This document shows, one piece after another, positions 52,805 to 61,959 of a stretch of 64,000 nucleotides of DNA; the stretch's first letter is position 1, and each line of letters opens with the position of its first letter. The stretch is from Bin87 sp965116785 (GTDB lineage: Bacteria > Chloroflexota > Dehalococcoidia > Lucifugimonadales > UBA3495), in the NCBI GenBank assembly GCA_965116785.1, contig OZ220731.1, positions 62,001 through 126,000 on the forward strand, read 5' to 3'. The position numbers were made by a program, and so were the translations under genes. The notes under the pieces are model-generated. The model saw only the letters and a program-made list of their open reading frames with translations. It ran no database searches and was not told the origin of the DNA.

Positions 52805-53590
52805 TCAGCGGGAGCGCGCCGGGGCGGGCCCCAGGTGGCTGCCCGCGTCCACCAGGATGGTCTCCCCGGTCACGTGATCCGCGCCCTCCAGGAGCCACAC
52901 CACCGGCTCCGACACGGTTTCCGGGGTGCCGGCCGATCCCAGCGGCGCCGTCGCGGCGTAGCGGTCGATAAATCCCTGGTAGTTGTCCTCGCCGAGACCC
53001 TCGCGCCACCAGCGGGTCTGCATCACGCCGGGACACACCGCGTTGACACGGATCTCCGGCGCCAGGGCCCGGGCCAGTGAGTAGGTCATCACGTTCAAAG
53101 CCGCCTTGGACGCCGCGTAGGCGATTGAACTGCCGGAACCGCTGAAGCCCGAGCCTGACGACACGTTGACGATGGCGCCCTTGCCCTGCTCTTGCATCGC
53201 CGGAGTGACGGCCCGCACCATCTGGAATGCCCCGACCACGTTCACCGACAGCACACGTTCAAAGTCCTCGGAAGACAGACCCTCCAGGTCGTAGTGGGGA
53301 ACGATCACCGACGTGGCGGCGTTGTTCACGAGTCCGTCGATCCGGCCCCACTGTTCCAAAGCTGTGGCTGCCATGCGACGGCAGTCCTCGTCCACGGACA
53401 CGTCGGCCTGGCACAGGATCGCCTCGCCGCCCAGTTTGCGGCACGCCTCGGCGGTGGCCTGCGCCTCGGCTTCGCTTTTGGTGTAGTTGATGACCACATT
53501 GCCGCCTTTGCCCGCCAGGCGCTGGGCCACGGCCGCGCCTAGGCCGGTGGCCGATCCCGTCACGATGAATACGCCGTCCTTGATTTCCAT
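52805..53590 (-). CDS. Short-chain dehydrogenase/reductase (SDR)
   Basis: 261 residues. Classical SDR: cofactor loop TGSATGLG at 11-18, NNAA at about 91-94, catalytic Ser in NVSSGSG, YAASKAA (Tyr-x3-Lys). C-terminal LEGADHVTGETILVDAGSHLG. GGTAAG ribosome site (TGAGG) upstream of ATG 53590. Divergent with the next SDR. Substrate not known. Confidence 0.9.
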   Translation of the reverse strand: MEIKDGVFIVTGSATGLGAAVAQRLAGKGGNVVINYTKSEAEAQATAEACRKLGGEAILCQADVSVDEDCRRMAATALEQWGRIDGLVNNAATSVIVPHYDLEGLSSEDFERVLSVNVVGAFQMVRAVTPAMQEQGKGAIVNVSSGSGFSGSGSSIAYAASKAALNVMTYSLARALAPEIRVNAVCPGVMQTRWWREGLGEDNYQGFIDRYAATAPLGSAGTPETVSEPVVWLLEGADHVTGETILVDAGSHLGPAPARSR

Positions 53591-53712
53591 TCTGCTTACC
53601 TCAATCCTTGCCGCATCAGTCTGGCGCGATTATAGCGAACGGGCGCGTTCAACTTGACCGCCCAAACACTCAGGCTACAATCTCTCCACCATCGGTATCA
53701 GGAGGCGGAGCC

Positions 53713-54465
53713 ATGCGGCTGGAAAACAAGGTAGCGATCATCAGCGGCGGAGCCCGGGGGATGGGCGCGCAGGAAGCCCGGCTGTTCGCCAGCGAGGGTG
53801 CGAGGGTGGTCATCGGCGACATCCTGGACGACGCCGGACGCCAGACCGAGGCGGAAATCAACGAGACCGGCGCGGAGTGCCTCTTCGTTCACCTGGACGT
53901 AACCAGCGAAGATGACTGGCGGGAAGCGGTTGCGGCGGCGGTGTCGCGTTTCGGCAAGGTGGACATTCTGGTCAACAACGCCGGCATCTCGACCCGGGGC
54001 GGCATCGAAGACATGACCGAAGCGGAGTGGGAGCGCACCATGGACATCAACGTCAAGGGCGTGTTCCTGGGCACCCGCGAGGTGATACCAGCGATGCGGG
54101 ACGCCGGGGGCGGCTCCATCATCAATATCTCCTCCGGCGCAGGCATCGCCCCCGCCCCGGGAACTTCCGGAGTCTACGCCGCCAGCAAAGGGGCTGTGCG
54201 CCTCTTCACCAAGTCCACGGCCATCCAGTACGCCGGCGAGGGTATCCGGTGCAACTCGGTGCATCCCGGCCCCGTGCAGACCCCTATGCTGGGAACCACG
54301 GCGGATGACGAGGAGCGGGTTGCCGCCCAAGTCGGACGGGTGCCATTGGGCCGCGTGGGCCAGCCCATCGAGATCGCATACGGCGTCCTCTATCTGGCCA
54401 GCGACGAGTCCTCGTTCGTCACCGGCTCCGAGGTGGTGATTGACGGGGGGCGGACTGCCCAGTAG
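53713..54465 (+). CDS. Short-chain dehydrogenase/reductase (SDR)
   Basis: 250 residues from ATG 53713 behind AGGAGG. GGARGMG cofactor loop, LVNNAG, Ser in NISSGAG, YAASKGA catalytic pair, and the VTGSEVVIDGG C-terminus: a 3-oxoacyl-reductase-like or 3-alpha-hydroxysteroid dehydrogenase-like enzyme. The upstream in-frame extension to 53608 is disfavoured. Divergent from the SDR at 52805; the two share only the common fold. Confidence 0.9.
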   Translation: MRLENKVAIISGGARGMGAQEARLFASEGARVVIGDILDDAGRQTEAEINETGAECLFVHLDVTSEDDWREAVAAAVSRFGKVDILVNNAGISTRGGIEDMTEAEWERTMDINVKGVFLGTREVIPAMRDAGGGSIINISSGAGIAPAPGTSGVYAASKGAVRLFTKSTAIQYAGEGIRCNSVHPGPVQTPMLGTTADDEERVAAQVGRVPLGRVGQPIEIAYGVLYLASDESSFVTGSEVVIDGGRTAQ

Positions 54466-54529
54466 TCGATCCGTCGCACGGGGTGGCGGGGCGGATGCCT
54501 GACCCAGCCGAACAAAGGAGACCAGCCGC

Positions 54530-55756
54530 ATCGATACAGAACCAGCACGGCAAGCGCCCACCCAGGTAAACAAGGCCCTGTTTTTCGCCGGGCTCGCGCT
54601 TGCCGTTTTCGCCGCCATGAGCGCGGTCCTAATCGTTCCGCCCCTCCTGGTTGAGATCGGCGCCGACCTGGCAGTCTCGGTGCCGGTGGCCGGGCAATTG
54701 GCTACGGCGACCTTCGCGGCCTGGGCGGTCTCATTGCTATGCGTGGGGCCGCTTTCCGACTCCTTCGGACGACGGCCGGTCGCGCTGGCTGGGTTGGTAA
54801 TCCTCGCGGTGACCGTGCTGGCGTCGGCGTTTGCTCCCAACATAGAGATTCTGTTGACGCTTCGCGCGTTGACCGGTTTGGCCGGCGGCACGCTCCCGCC
54901 GACTGCGGTCGGAGTGCTGTCCGATGTCATTTCCCCGGCCAGGCGCGCCCAGGCGATTACCGCGATGTTGGCCATCCAGGGCGTGGTCGCCGGAGTGACG
55001 GTTCCGATGGTGGCGGTGTTGGCCGACCTGGGCGGTTGGCGGCTTCCCTTCATTGTTGCCGGCTTAGTGTTGGTGTTGGCATTGGTGGCCAACCTGGTGT
55101 GGTTTCCGAGGGACATCCGGGAGCGAACCCGGAACCTGGTGTTTTTCTCCAGGTATCTCTCGCTGCTTTCTTTGCGCTATTTCCGCGTGGCGATCGCGGT
55201 CGGTTCAATGCAGCGGATTTCGTTCTGGGCCACGCTCAGCTTCTTTCCCGCTCACCTGCTCCTCACCTATGAGGTGCCCCTGGCGCTGGTGGCCGTGCCG
55301 CTGGTGATAACCGCGGCGGGCCAGGTGGTGGGCAGTTACTCCGCGGCGTATGTAGCGAACAATAGACACCGCACTGCCCTGCTCGCAGGGACTTCAATCG
55401 CGGGCGGCCTTTTCGCGTGCCTATTCTTCTCGGTCGACATGGGGCTCTGGTTGGCTGTGGCGGTGGTCGCGATTGGCGCCGGGTTGCTGAGTGTTTTGAT
55501 GCCCGCCCTGGTCGCCGTCAGCACCGAATATTCGGGAGAGTCCAAGTCCACGGGCGCCAGCCTGATGGGATTTACCAACCAGTCCTCGGGTGCCGTGGGA
55601 GCCGCCATTGGCGGGGTTCTGCTGGCCCACGTAGGCTTTGCGGGCATCGGGTACATGTGCCTGGCCGTGACTATCGCCAGCGCCCTGATGACGCCTCTCT
55701 TCGGCCGCCGGTTCAGCGATACCGGCACACAACCCGCCGCTCAGGGCTCCGGCTAG
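54530..55756 (+). CDS. MFS transporter, possibly starting at a rare ATC codon
   Basis: About 409 residues if read from 54530. The first ATG (54617) falls inside membrane helix 1: the in-frame upstream codons give LFFAGLALAVFAAMSAVLIV, a proper helix. No ATG, GTG or TTG exists between that helix and the upstream TGA at 54500; the only start-like sites are ATC 54530, with AAAGGAG 9 bases upstream, and CTG 54578. Helix 2-3 loop GPLSDSFGRRPV is MFS motif A. Twelve helices expected. Bcr/CflA-type drug or metabolite exporter is plausible; substrate unknown. Confidence 0.8.
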   Translation: MDTEPARQAPTQVNKALFFAGLALAVFAAMSAVLIVPPLLVEIGADLAVSVPVAGQLATATFAAWAVSLLCVGPLSDSFGRRPVALAGLVILAVTVLASAFAPNIEILLTLRALTGLAGGTLPPTAVGVLSDVISPARRAQAITAMLAIQGVVAGVTVPMVAVLADLGGWRLPFIVAGLVLVLALVANLVWFPRDIRERTRNLVFFSRYLSLLSLRYFRVAIAVGSMQRISFWATLSFFPAHLLLTYEVPLALVAVPLVITAAGQVVGSYSAAYVANNRHRTALLAGTSIAGGLFACLFFSVDMGLWLAVAVVAIGAGLLSVLMPALVAVSTEYSGESKSTGASLMGFTNQSSGAVGAAIGGVLLAHVGFAGIGYMCLAVTIASALMTPLFGRRFSDTGTQPAAQGSG

Positions 55757-55775
55757 GAGCGCAGCGATTGAACAG

Positions 55776-55806
55776 AAAACCGCCCCGGCTACCTGGCCGG
55801 GGCGGC
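55776..55806 (-). terminator. Terminator of the alpha/beta hydrolase gene
   Basis: 10-bp stem CCGCCCCGGC / GCCGGGGCGG (55780-55789, 55796-55805), 6-base loop, followed on the minus strand by TTTTC. Confidence 0.75.
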
Positions 55807-55839
55807 TGAAAGGCTCGCTTTTTCGAACGTGCGCGGGAT

Positions 55840-56598
55840 TTAGACGCCAGCAGCCACCGGCGCGTGGGCCTTGAGGAACGCACGCGTCTGCTCGATCGTT
55901 AGCGCTTTGAGGTCGGGGTCTTCCTTCCACGGCCACGCGGTCGTCTGGGCCCGAGGTGCCAGCGCGACCATGTCCATGGCGGCCTGGAGGGAGTGGGAAG
56001 GAGTGTCGTCCGGCATCACCAGCAACGGGGTCTGGCAGTTGCGCGCGAAGTCCCGGTCCACGCTGTAGAAAAAGTCCGGCTGCACCCGATACAGGTTGTG
56101 TAAGTACTGTTGGATGGTATCCATAGATATGTCCGGCCGGCCGGCGGTCAGCTCCGGAGCCCAGACGTCGACCCCAGAGTCATACATCGCGTCCGGTGTC
56201 GCGTCGGCGTGGCCGACTGGCTGGCACAGGACCGCGCCGCGAACGCGGTTGGGCGCCTTCTTGATCAGCGTCATGGCGAACGGGCCGCCGATGCAGAAGC
56301 CGATGAAGAGGAATTCATCGATCCCCAGGTGGTCCATCAGGCCCAGCTGGTCGTCAGCGAACGCGCCCCACGGGTCCTCGACCTGGACTGGCCCGGTGGA
56401 CTGGCCGCCCTGGGCATTGCGCTGGTCCATGGTGATGCAGCGGAAGTCGTTCTTGAACTCGTCGAATGCGTTGATGACCTGCCTTGGCCAGCCGCTCATG
56501 ATGGAGTTCAGGCCGCCGCCCGGTGTGCATAGCAGGGGGAAACCGGAACCCTGTTCCTCGTAATGGATGGTGACATCGCCTCTGGTGTAGAACGGCAT
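55840..56598 (-). CDS. Alpha/beta hydrolase with a cysteine at the nucleophile position
   Basis: 252 residues. Lid and core typical of the alpha/beta-hydrolase fold: TPGGGL oxyanion loop, ITMDQRNAQGG and the nucleophile elbow GFCIGG (C102 in G-x-C-x-G, where most have Ser). Acid candidate in MPDDTPSHS, with its SHS also offering the His. Cys nucleophiles are known in dienelactone hydrolases, so the variant is not a defect. Natural substrate unknown. ATG 56598 with GGAGAAG upstream. Confidence 0.85.
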   Translation of the reverse strand: MPFYTRGDVTIHYEEQGSGFPLLCTPGGGLNSIMSGWPRQVINAFDEFKNDFRCITMDQRNAQGGQSTGPVQVEDPWGAFADDQLGLMDHLGIDEFLFIGFCIGGPFAMTLIKKAPNRVRGAVLCQPVGHADATPDAMYDSGVDVWAPELTAGRPDISMDTIQQYLHNLYRVQPDFFYSVDRDFARNCQTPLLVMPDDTPSHSLQAAMDMVALAPRAQTTAWPWKEDPDLKALTIEQTRAFLKAHAPVAAGV

Positions 56599-56764
56599 TT
56601 GAGCTTCTCCTTGATGTCGTGTTTAGGGGACCTCCGGGCGATTGTAACTTGGGCCATGGGGTTGTCAAGGCGAGCCGCGTCCGTGGCGGGTTCTGCGCGC
56701 CAATCCGGGACCCGCGTGCCCGTGGCGTGTAAAATCGGGGCAACGGTATTGGAGGAGATCGCTC

Positions 56765-58027
56765 ATGACTACGGGACTGCTGGCAGGGATTACCGTCCTG
56801 GATTTTACGGCGGCGTTCGTGGGACCGTTTTGCAGCCGGATCATGGCCGACATGGGCGCGGAGGTAATCAAGATCGAGCGTCCGGCGGCGGACCAGGACG
56901 AACGGTTCACGCCGGAGTCGCTGCCCACGCGCAACGGCGTGCCGTACCTGCACCTGAACGGCGGGAAGAAGAGCCTGTGCGTGGACCTGAAGACGGAAGC
57001 CGGGCTGGAGATCGTTCACGCGCTGGTGAAAAGGGCCGACGTGTTCGTGGAGAACTACACGCCCCACGTGGTGCGGAGCTACGGGCTGGATTATCCCAAC
57101 CTTCGCAGACTGAACCCGCGCATAATCATGTGCTCCATGACAGGTTACGGGCAGGAGGGATTTGCGCACAACCCGGAGCACGTCTGCACCGACCCGGTGG
57201 CGCAGGCCGTCAGCGGACTCAACTGGATCACCGGCGAGCGGGACGGCGCTCCCTACACCATCGGGGGCGGCATCGGCGACACCGTCACCGGCATGACCGG
57301 GGCGATGGCCGTGGGCTACGCGCTGTTTCACCGGCAGCGGACGGGCGAGGGCCAGTACATCGACCTGTCCATGATCGACAGCCTGCTGTTCCTGGACTCG
57401 CTGGCCATGCCCCACGTGGCCGCCAACCACGGGGTTCCGCTGCACTATCGCAACGGGGAACAGAACACCTACACCTTTCCCATGGGCATACTGAAGGCCA
57501 GGGACGGCTACATCTCGCTGCAGGCGCCGGGGCAGGGCCCCAACAGCGCGTGGGGCCGGCTGTGCGAGTGCATGGGGCGGGAGGATCTGGTCGATGATCC
57601 GCGCTACCTTGCAGACGACGATCGCGTCGAGCGGCGGGACGAAATCGTGGGGATCATCGAGGAGTGGCTGCAAACCCTGCCCGACGACGAAGCGGCGCTG
57701 CTGGTGCTGGCGGAGGCGCGGATCTCATCCGGGCCGGTGCTGTCGCAGGAGGAGATCTGGCGTCACCCGCACTACACCGCGCGCGGGGCGTTCCAGGAGA
57801 TTGAGTACCCGGAGGTCGGGCCGGTGGGTGTGGTGTCGCCGCCGTACCGCTTCTCGGCGACCCCGGCTGCGGTGAGCGGCCCGGCGCCACAACTGGGAGA
57901 GCACAACCACGAGGTGCTGGCCGAGCACCTGGAGTACTCGGCAGAGGATGTGGCGGCGCTGATTGATGCCGGGGTGTTGTATGAGTCCCCCGGGGCGATA
58001 AGGCGCAGGCAGGCGGGTTCCGGTTGA
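56765..58027 (+). CDS. CaiB/BaiF family CoA-transferase
   Basis: 420 residues from ATG 56765 behind GGAGGAGA. Class III CoA-transferase: VLDFTAAFVGPFCSRIMADMGAEVIKIERP, VDLKTEAGLEI, RLNPRIIMCSMTGYGQ, the catalytic Asp in the CTDPVAQAVSG region, and GQYIDLSMIDSLL. Moves CoA between acyl-CoA and a carboxylate by a covalent Asp anhydride. Likely part of a catabolic route; acceptor unknown. Confidence 0.93.
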   Translation: MTTGLLAGITVLDFTAAFVGPFCSRIMADMGAEVIKIERPAADQDERFTPESLPTRNGVPYLHLNGGKKSLCVDLKTEAGLEIVHALVKRADVFVENYTPHVVRSYGLDYPNLRRLNPRIIMCSMTGYGQEGFAHNPEHVCTDPVAQAVSGLNWITGERDGAPYTIGGGIGDTVTGMTGAMAVGYALFHRQRTGEGQYIDLSMIDSLLFLDSLAMPHVAANHGVPLHYRNGEQNTYTFPMGILKARDGYISLQAPGQGPNSAWGRLCECMGREDLVDDPRYLADDDRVERRDEIVGIIEEWLQTLPDDEAALLVLAEARISSGPVLSQEEIWRHPHYTARGAFQEIEYPEVGPVGVVSPPYRFSATPAAVSGPAPQLGEHNHEVLAEHLEYSAEDVAALIDAGVLYESPGAIRRRQAGSG

Positions 58028-58073
58028 AACCGGGCTGCCGTGTGACGCGCATCACGCGCACCCAGTTTCGCCC

Positions 58074-58190
58074 AAACCGTCATTGCGAGCGGAGCGCGGC
58101 GATCTCGTAACTGAGGGCCATTCTTCAGGTAACGTGATCGCCGCGTCCTTCGACGGGCTCAGGATGAGCGGCTGCGCTCCTCGCGATAAT
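58074..58190. repeat. Intergenic short dispersed-type repeat block
   Basis: CGTCATTGCGAGCGGAGCGCGGCGATCTC-like sequence followed by TCCTTCGACGGGCTCAGGATGAGCGG. Both resemble repeated intergenic words common in several bacterial genomes; only single copies are visible here. No coding content seen. Confidence 0.35.
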
Positions 58191-58233
58191 AAGCCGGATA
58201 CGCGTGAGATTCAGCGCTTCCTGACTTTGGCGG

Positions 58234-60504
58234 TTACTGGAACACAGTGTCCATGGTGCCGGGAACGCTCAGGTTCTGGATGCGGCGATCTTCCGAGCCG
58301 GGGGTCTCCGCCATGCTAAACGGGTTGTCACCGTGAAAGTGGGCCAGGTACTCGGCGAAAGCGTCCTGCTCCGAACCCGCAGCGGCGAAATCGGAAGCGC
58401 CGGGGTCAACCGCCTGCGGACCGTCGATGGTCCCGTTGCCGTTGGTATCGGGGAAATCGGCGTCGGGGGCGTTGAACTGGCCCGCCTCGCCCGTCAGGTC
58501 CACGCGACCGGTCTGCGGCACCGGGAACGGGTAGCCGTCGCCGCCGTTGGCCACGAAGTTCAACGTCACCACCTTGATCTCGCGCTCGGCGTCCCCGGCT
58601 AGGACGCCGTCGACCACCACCCGATCAGCCACTGCGCCGTCCTCATCGACCACCGCCAGCGAGCGGACGCGTTGGCCGACCGGCCTGTCGGGGTTGAAGC
58701 TGAACCGCATCCCGCCGACCTGCGGAAAACGCCCGTCCCGGACTTCGCCCACACCGTCGAAGCCGATGCCATGCTCCATGATGGTAACAAACTGTTTCGC
58801 CGTGACCGGCACGATGGCCAGGCCGTTGTTGAAGCGCAGCGAACCCTCGATGTCGAATTGCGAGATGTCGCCCTCGGCTTTGCCGATAGCGGGGTTGGCC
58901 GCCGGAGGGAGGTGCTCCACCGCCGAGGGGTCTGTGGAACCGGGAGGTTGAACCACCAGGCCGATGTCGTCGCGGATGCCGCCGCTGTTCTTGAGTGATA
59001 CCTGCACCTCGGGGTCAACCTGCCGGGCCAGCCACAGGTTGGCATCGGCGGTGAGATTGCCGAGATTGCTCTCCTCGGTGCGCACCGTGCTGCGGCGTCC
59101 GTCGAGATACACGTCGGTAGAACCCAGGATGGCGCCGTCTCGGGCGGCGATGACCGCGCGCAGCGTATCCGCGACCCGTGTTACCTCCGCGATTGTCGTC
59201 CCCGAAAAACCCTGTGCGCCCTGTGGGTTGGTGGCGTAGGCGCCGCTCTGATAGGGGTCGACCGAGCCCGGGATGATATGCCCGTCGGAGTCGAAATCCA
59301 CCACCAGCCGGCCCAGGTACTTGTAGTCTCCGTCGGTGTTGACCAGCAGTATGGGCGCGCCGCTGAGGCTCCGGTAGGTCAGGGGGTAGGTGTCGGCTGC
59401 GGTGTGCCCTGGCCACAGCCGGTCGGTTTCGTCGGCCAGCAGGGTGTTGGAGCCCCCGCCGATAATGACGTCCACGTTTTCGAGGCGGGGAGCCAGGGCC
59501 TGCTCGATGTCGAGACGCTGCATGTGCCCCAGCAGAATGATCTTGTTGATGCCCTGATCAACCAGCGCGTCGACCGCTTCCTGGATAATGGCGGCCAGCG
59601 CGTCCGGATCATCGCGGTGCTTAGGCCGGACTGCGATCCCGCCGGCGCCGGTGATGGTGTCCAGCCAGGGCGTGGTCGCACCCACGACGCCGATGCGTTC
59701 GCCGCCGACGGACACCACCGCGCTGGCGGCCACGCTGCCGCCTACCAGCATGGCCTCCTGTCCGTCCGCGACGACCAGGGGCTCGAGGTTCTCGTCAGCC
59801 GCGAAATCCAGGTTGGCGGAAAGGTAGGGGAAGCGCGCGCCCGGATATATCGCGCCGTCCTTTGCCTCGGCGCCGATGATGGACGCGAAAGCGCCGGTAC
59901 CCCGGTCGAATTCGTGGTTGCCGACTGCCGAAGCCTGGAACCCCATGGCGTTCATCAGCGCCATGTCGCCGCGTCCGTTTCCTGGCACGCCCAGGACCTC
60001 TGCCGCAGCGTCATCGCCGGCCGCGAAGTAGCGCGGACCGGGGACGTAGTTGTCGCCAGAGCTGAGGACGATGGTATTGTCCGGAAACTGGGAGCGAAAG
60101 CCGTCCAGCATGGCAGAGAAGTTCTCCACGTTCTGCAGGGCGCCCACCGCGCCGTCCATATCGGCGGCATGCAGAACCTGTAGGGTAAAGACCGGCTCGT
60201 CAACGGCGGGTGGCAATTCTCGGCCAATCGTTTCCAGATTGGAGGCAGTGTCCGAAATCCGGTCGACGTTCGGGTCCGGCCGGTCGATGTCCTCTTGCGT
60301 CGCTCCCGAGGGTTCCGCGGACGGAGCGCGTGTGTCGTTGGCAGCCGCGACGTCAGCGGGCGGGGTGGCAACTTCCCTGCGCACGGGAGCCAAGTCGGCT
60401 TTAGGATGCGACACGTCAGGTGATGTGCCGCCGCTGCACGCAGCCAGCGAAAGTAGCGCCATCAGTACGGCCATCGCCGTCATCGCAAACCGTTCCCGGT
60501 TCAT
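58234..60504 (-). CDS. 5'-nucleotidase / 2',3'-cyclic phosphodiesterase-like lipoprotein
   Basis: 756 residues. Lipoprotein signal SLAACSGG near residue 23. Metallophosphatase domain from about 115 to 430: LHAADMDGAVG (D but not the usual N-D-x-H-G), SSGDNY, GNHEFDRG, and ILLGHMQR. The C-terminal 5_nucleotid_C domain has VSLKNSGGIRDD and a substrate loop. The Ala/Thr/Asp-rich linker precedes. Extracellular release of phosphate from nucleotides is the likely role. The atypical first metal motif is worth noting. Confidence 0.88.
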   Translation of the reverse strand: MNRERFAMTAMAVLMALLSLAACSGGTSPDVSHPKADLAPVRREVATPPADVAAANDTRAPSAEPSGATQEDIDRPDPNVDRISDTASNLETIGRELPPAVDEPVFTLQVLHAADMDGAVGALQNVENFSAMLDGFRSQFPDNTIVLSSGDNYVPGPRYFAAGDDAAAEVLGVPGNGRGDMALMNAMGFQASAVGNHEFDRGTGAFASIIGAEAKDGAIYPGARFPYLSANLDFAADENLEPLVVADGQEAMLVGGSVAASAVVSVGGERIGVVGATTPWLDTITGAGGIAVRPKHRDDPDALAAIIQEAVDALVDQGINKIILLGHMQRLDIEQALAPRLENVDVIIGGGSNTLLADETDRLWPGHTAADTYPLTYRSLSGAPILLVNTDGDYKYLGRLVVDFDSDGHIIPGSVDPYQSGAYATNPQGAQGFSGTTIAEVTRVADTLRAVIAARDGAILGSTDVYLDGRRSTVRTEESNLGNLTADANLWLARQVDPEVQVSLKNSGGIRDDIGLVVQPPGSTDPSAVEHLPPAANPAIGKAEGDISQFDIEGSLRFNNGLAIVPVTAKQFVTIMEHGIGFDGVGEVRDGRFPQVGGMRFSFNPDRPVGQRVRSLAVVDEDGAVADRVVVDGVLAGDAEREIKVVTLNFVANGGDGYPFPVPQTGRVDLTGEAGQFNAPDADFPDTNGNGTIDGPQAVDPGASDFAAAGSEQDAFAEYLAHFHGDNPFSMAETPGSEDRRIQNLSVPGTMDTVFQ

Positions 60505-60790
60505 CGTTGTTTATCCTTGCCCGCTTACAGAGATGGTCGATGTGGTTACGCGGATTCTCGCGGACGGGCAGTTTATAGAATAGACGCTACGGCTGACGTT
60601 GCCGCAGCGCCCAAAGGGACAGAGTTACAGCTGTCAGTGCTGCTTTCATGGCAGGCTCCTCCCGGCCGGCGCCGATGTTATCGAGACCCGCGGCGACAGG
60701 TGCTCCGTGAGGGTCGTGCATCGAAACACGTCACGCGCTCCGCAGCCGTCGTGACTCCCGCGGTGGCAAGTTCAGCGCCATCCGCGGCAA
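60505..60790. other. 286-bp intergenic region, nothing recognised
   Basis: Between two minus-strand genes. Short ORFs lack ribosome binding sites. No hairpin with a U-tract seen. Confidence 0.4.
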
Positions 60791-61600
60791 TCAAAAAGTC
60801 TCGGCGTCCTCGCCGTACCACTTCCTGATCAGATCGTTCAGCGAGCCGTCCTCTTTCATGGCGCGAATCGCCGCGTTGAGTTTTTCCTGTAGCTCGCCGT
60901 CGTTTTCGCGCATGCCGATGCCGACAGAATCGAAGTCAAACTCGACCTCCGGCCCCACATAAATCAGCTCCCCACCACTCTCTTCAACAAAGTTTGCGAG
61001 AAAGGTTTTGTCCGCAAATACCGCGTCCGCATCGCCGTTCCTGACGGCTTCGACCGATTCCTCTGCCGGCATCGATATGATCGTCGTCACGCCGGAATCA
61101 GCCAGGTGCTGTTGCTGAACGGTGTTGACCTGCACGGACACTCTGCCGTCAATTACGTCATCGCCCGCGCCGGCTAGCGCGACGTATACGGATGGCGTAT
61201 CCGGTAGGTAGGGCTCCGAAAAATCGATAAGGTCATCACGCTCTTCCGTGGCGGCCATTCCCGCCATGACGGCGTCGTACTTCCCATCAAGAAGATGGTT
61301 GATGAGGGTGAACCACTCGTCGTGAGCCCACTCACACTCCACGCCGGCGCGCCGGCAAAGTTCATCCCCCAACTCGCGCTCGAACCCGTCGATTTCTCCG
61401 CTGTCGTTGATGAAATTGGCCGGAGGATAGTCGGCTGAGGTTCCCATCACCACTGCCTGGGAGGCATCCCATGCGGGCAAGGCGGCCGGCGCGGGGGTGG
61501 GCGTATTGGGGACCGCTTCTGGCCGACCCTGGCAGGCCGCCAGAGTCGTAACCAACAGCAGGAACAGCACGACGACCGAGGACCGGTGGACGTGGATCAT
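60791..61600 (-). CDS. Family-3 amino-acid-type solute-binding lipoprotein
   Basis: 269 residues. Signal ending TTLAACQG. SBP_bac_3 fold: MGTSADYPPANFINDSGEIDGFERELGDELCRRAG, WFTLINHLLDGKYDAVMAGMAAT, SFSEPY-like IDFSEPYL, and the C-terminal LNAAIRAMKEDGSLNDLIRKWYG. ATG 61600 with CGGAGG upstream. No permease or ATPase gene adjacent. Binds a polar amino acid or related ligand, unknown which. Confidence 0.9.
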   Translation of the reverse strand: MIHVHRSSVVVLFLLLVTTLAACQGRPEAVPNTPTPAPAALPAWDASQAVVMGTSADYPPANFINDSGEIDGFERELGDELCRRAGVECEWAHDEWFTLINHLLDGKYDAVMAGMAATEERDDLIDFSEPYLPDTPSVYVALAGAGDDVIDGRVSVQVNTVQQQHLADSGVTTIISMPAEESVEAVRNGDADAVFADKTFLANFVEESGGELIYVGPEVEFDFDSVGIGMRENDGELQEKLNAAIRAMKEDGSLNDLIRKWYGEDAETF

Positions 61601-61959
61601 GTTACCTCCGAAACTATATTTGGCCTGGCAGGTTGCGCACCCCGCAAAGCTTGAGACCGGGTCGCCATGGATCTAGGTTGCGCCTTGCCGATCACGGCCA
61701 TATTAACCGGCATCCGTCTTTGTTGGCCGTCGATGAAACCCGCATCAAATTTGGCTGGACCGGCGGTGGGATCCGCGGCAAGGTATCTTGGAGCCTGCCG
61801 GCTTTCGACGGCATACGTGGCGTCAGGCCGGATCGGGCCATATAATCGGCACCGGTCGAAGGCGAATGGCCCGACCTCCGGACGGATCAGGAGCGCCACC
61901 GCTATTGTGGCGGGCAGCGCACCGGAAACGCGAAACACGGACTGGGGGACAGCAAGCGT
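61601..61959. other. 359-bp divergent intergenic region
   Basis: Between the solute-binding lipoprotein (minus) and the flavoprotein (plus). TATAAT at 61841-61846 is a possible -10 for the plus gene. Overlapping short ORFs without ribosome binding sites; no gene supported. Confidence 0.4.
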
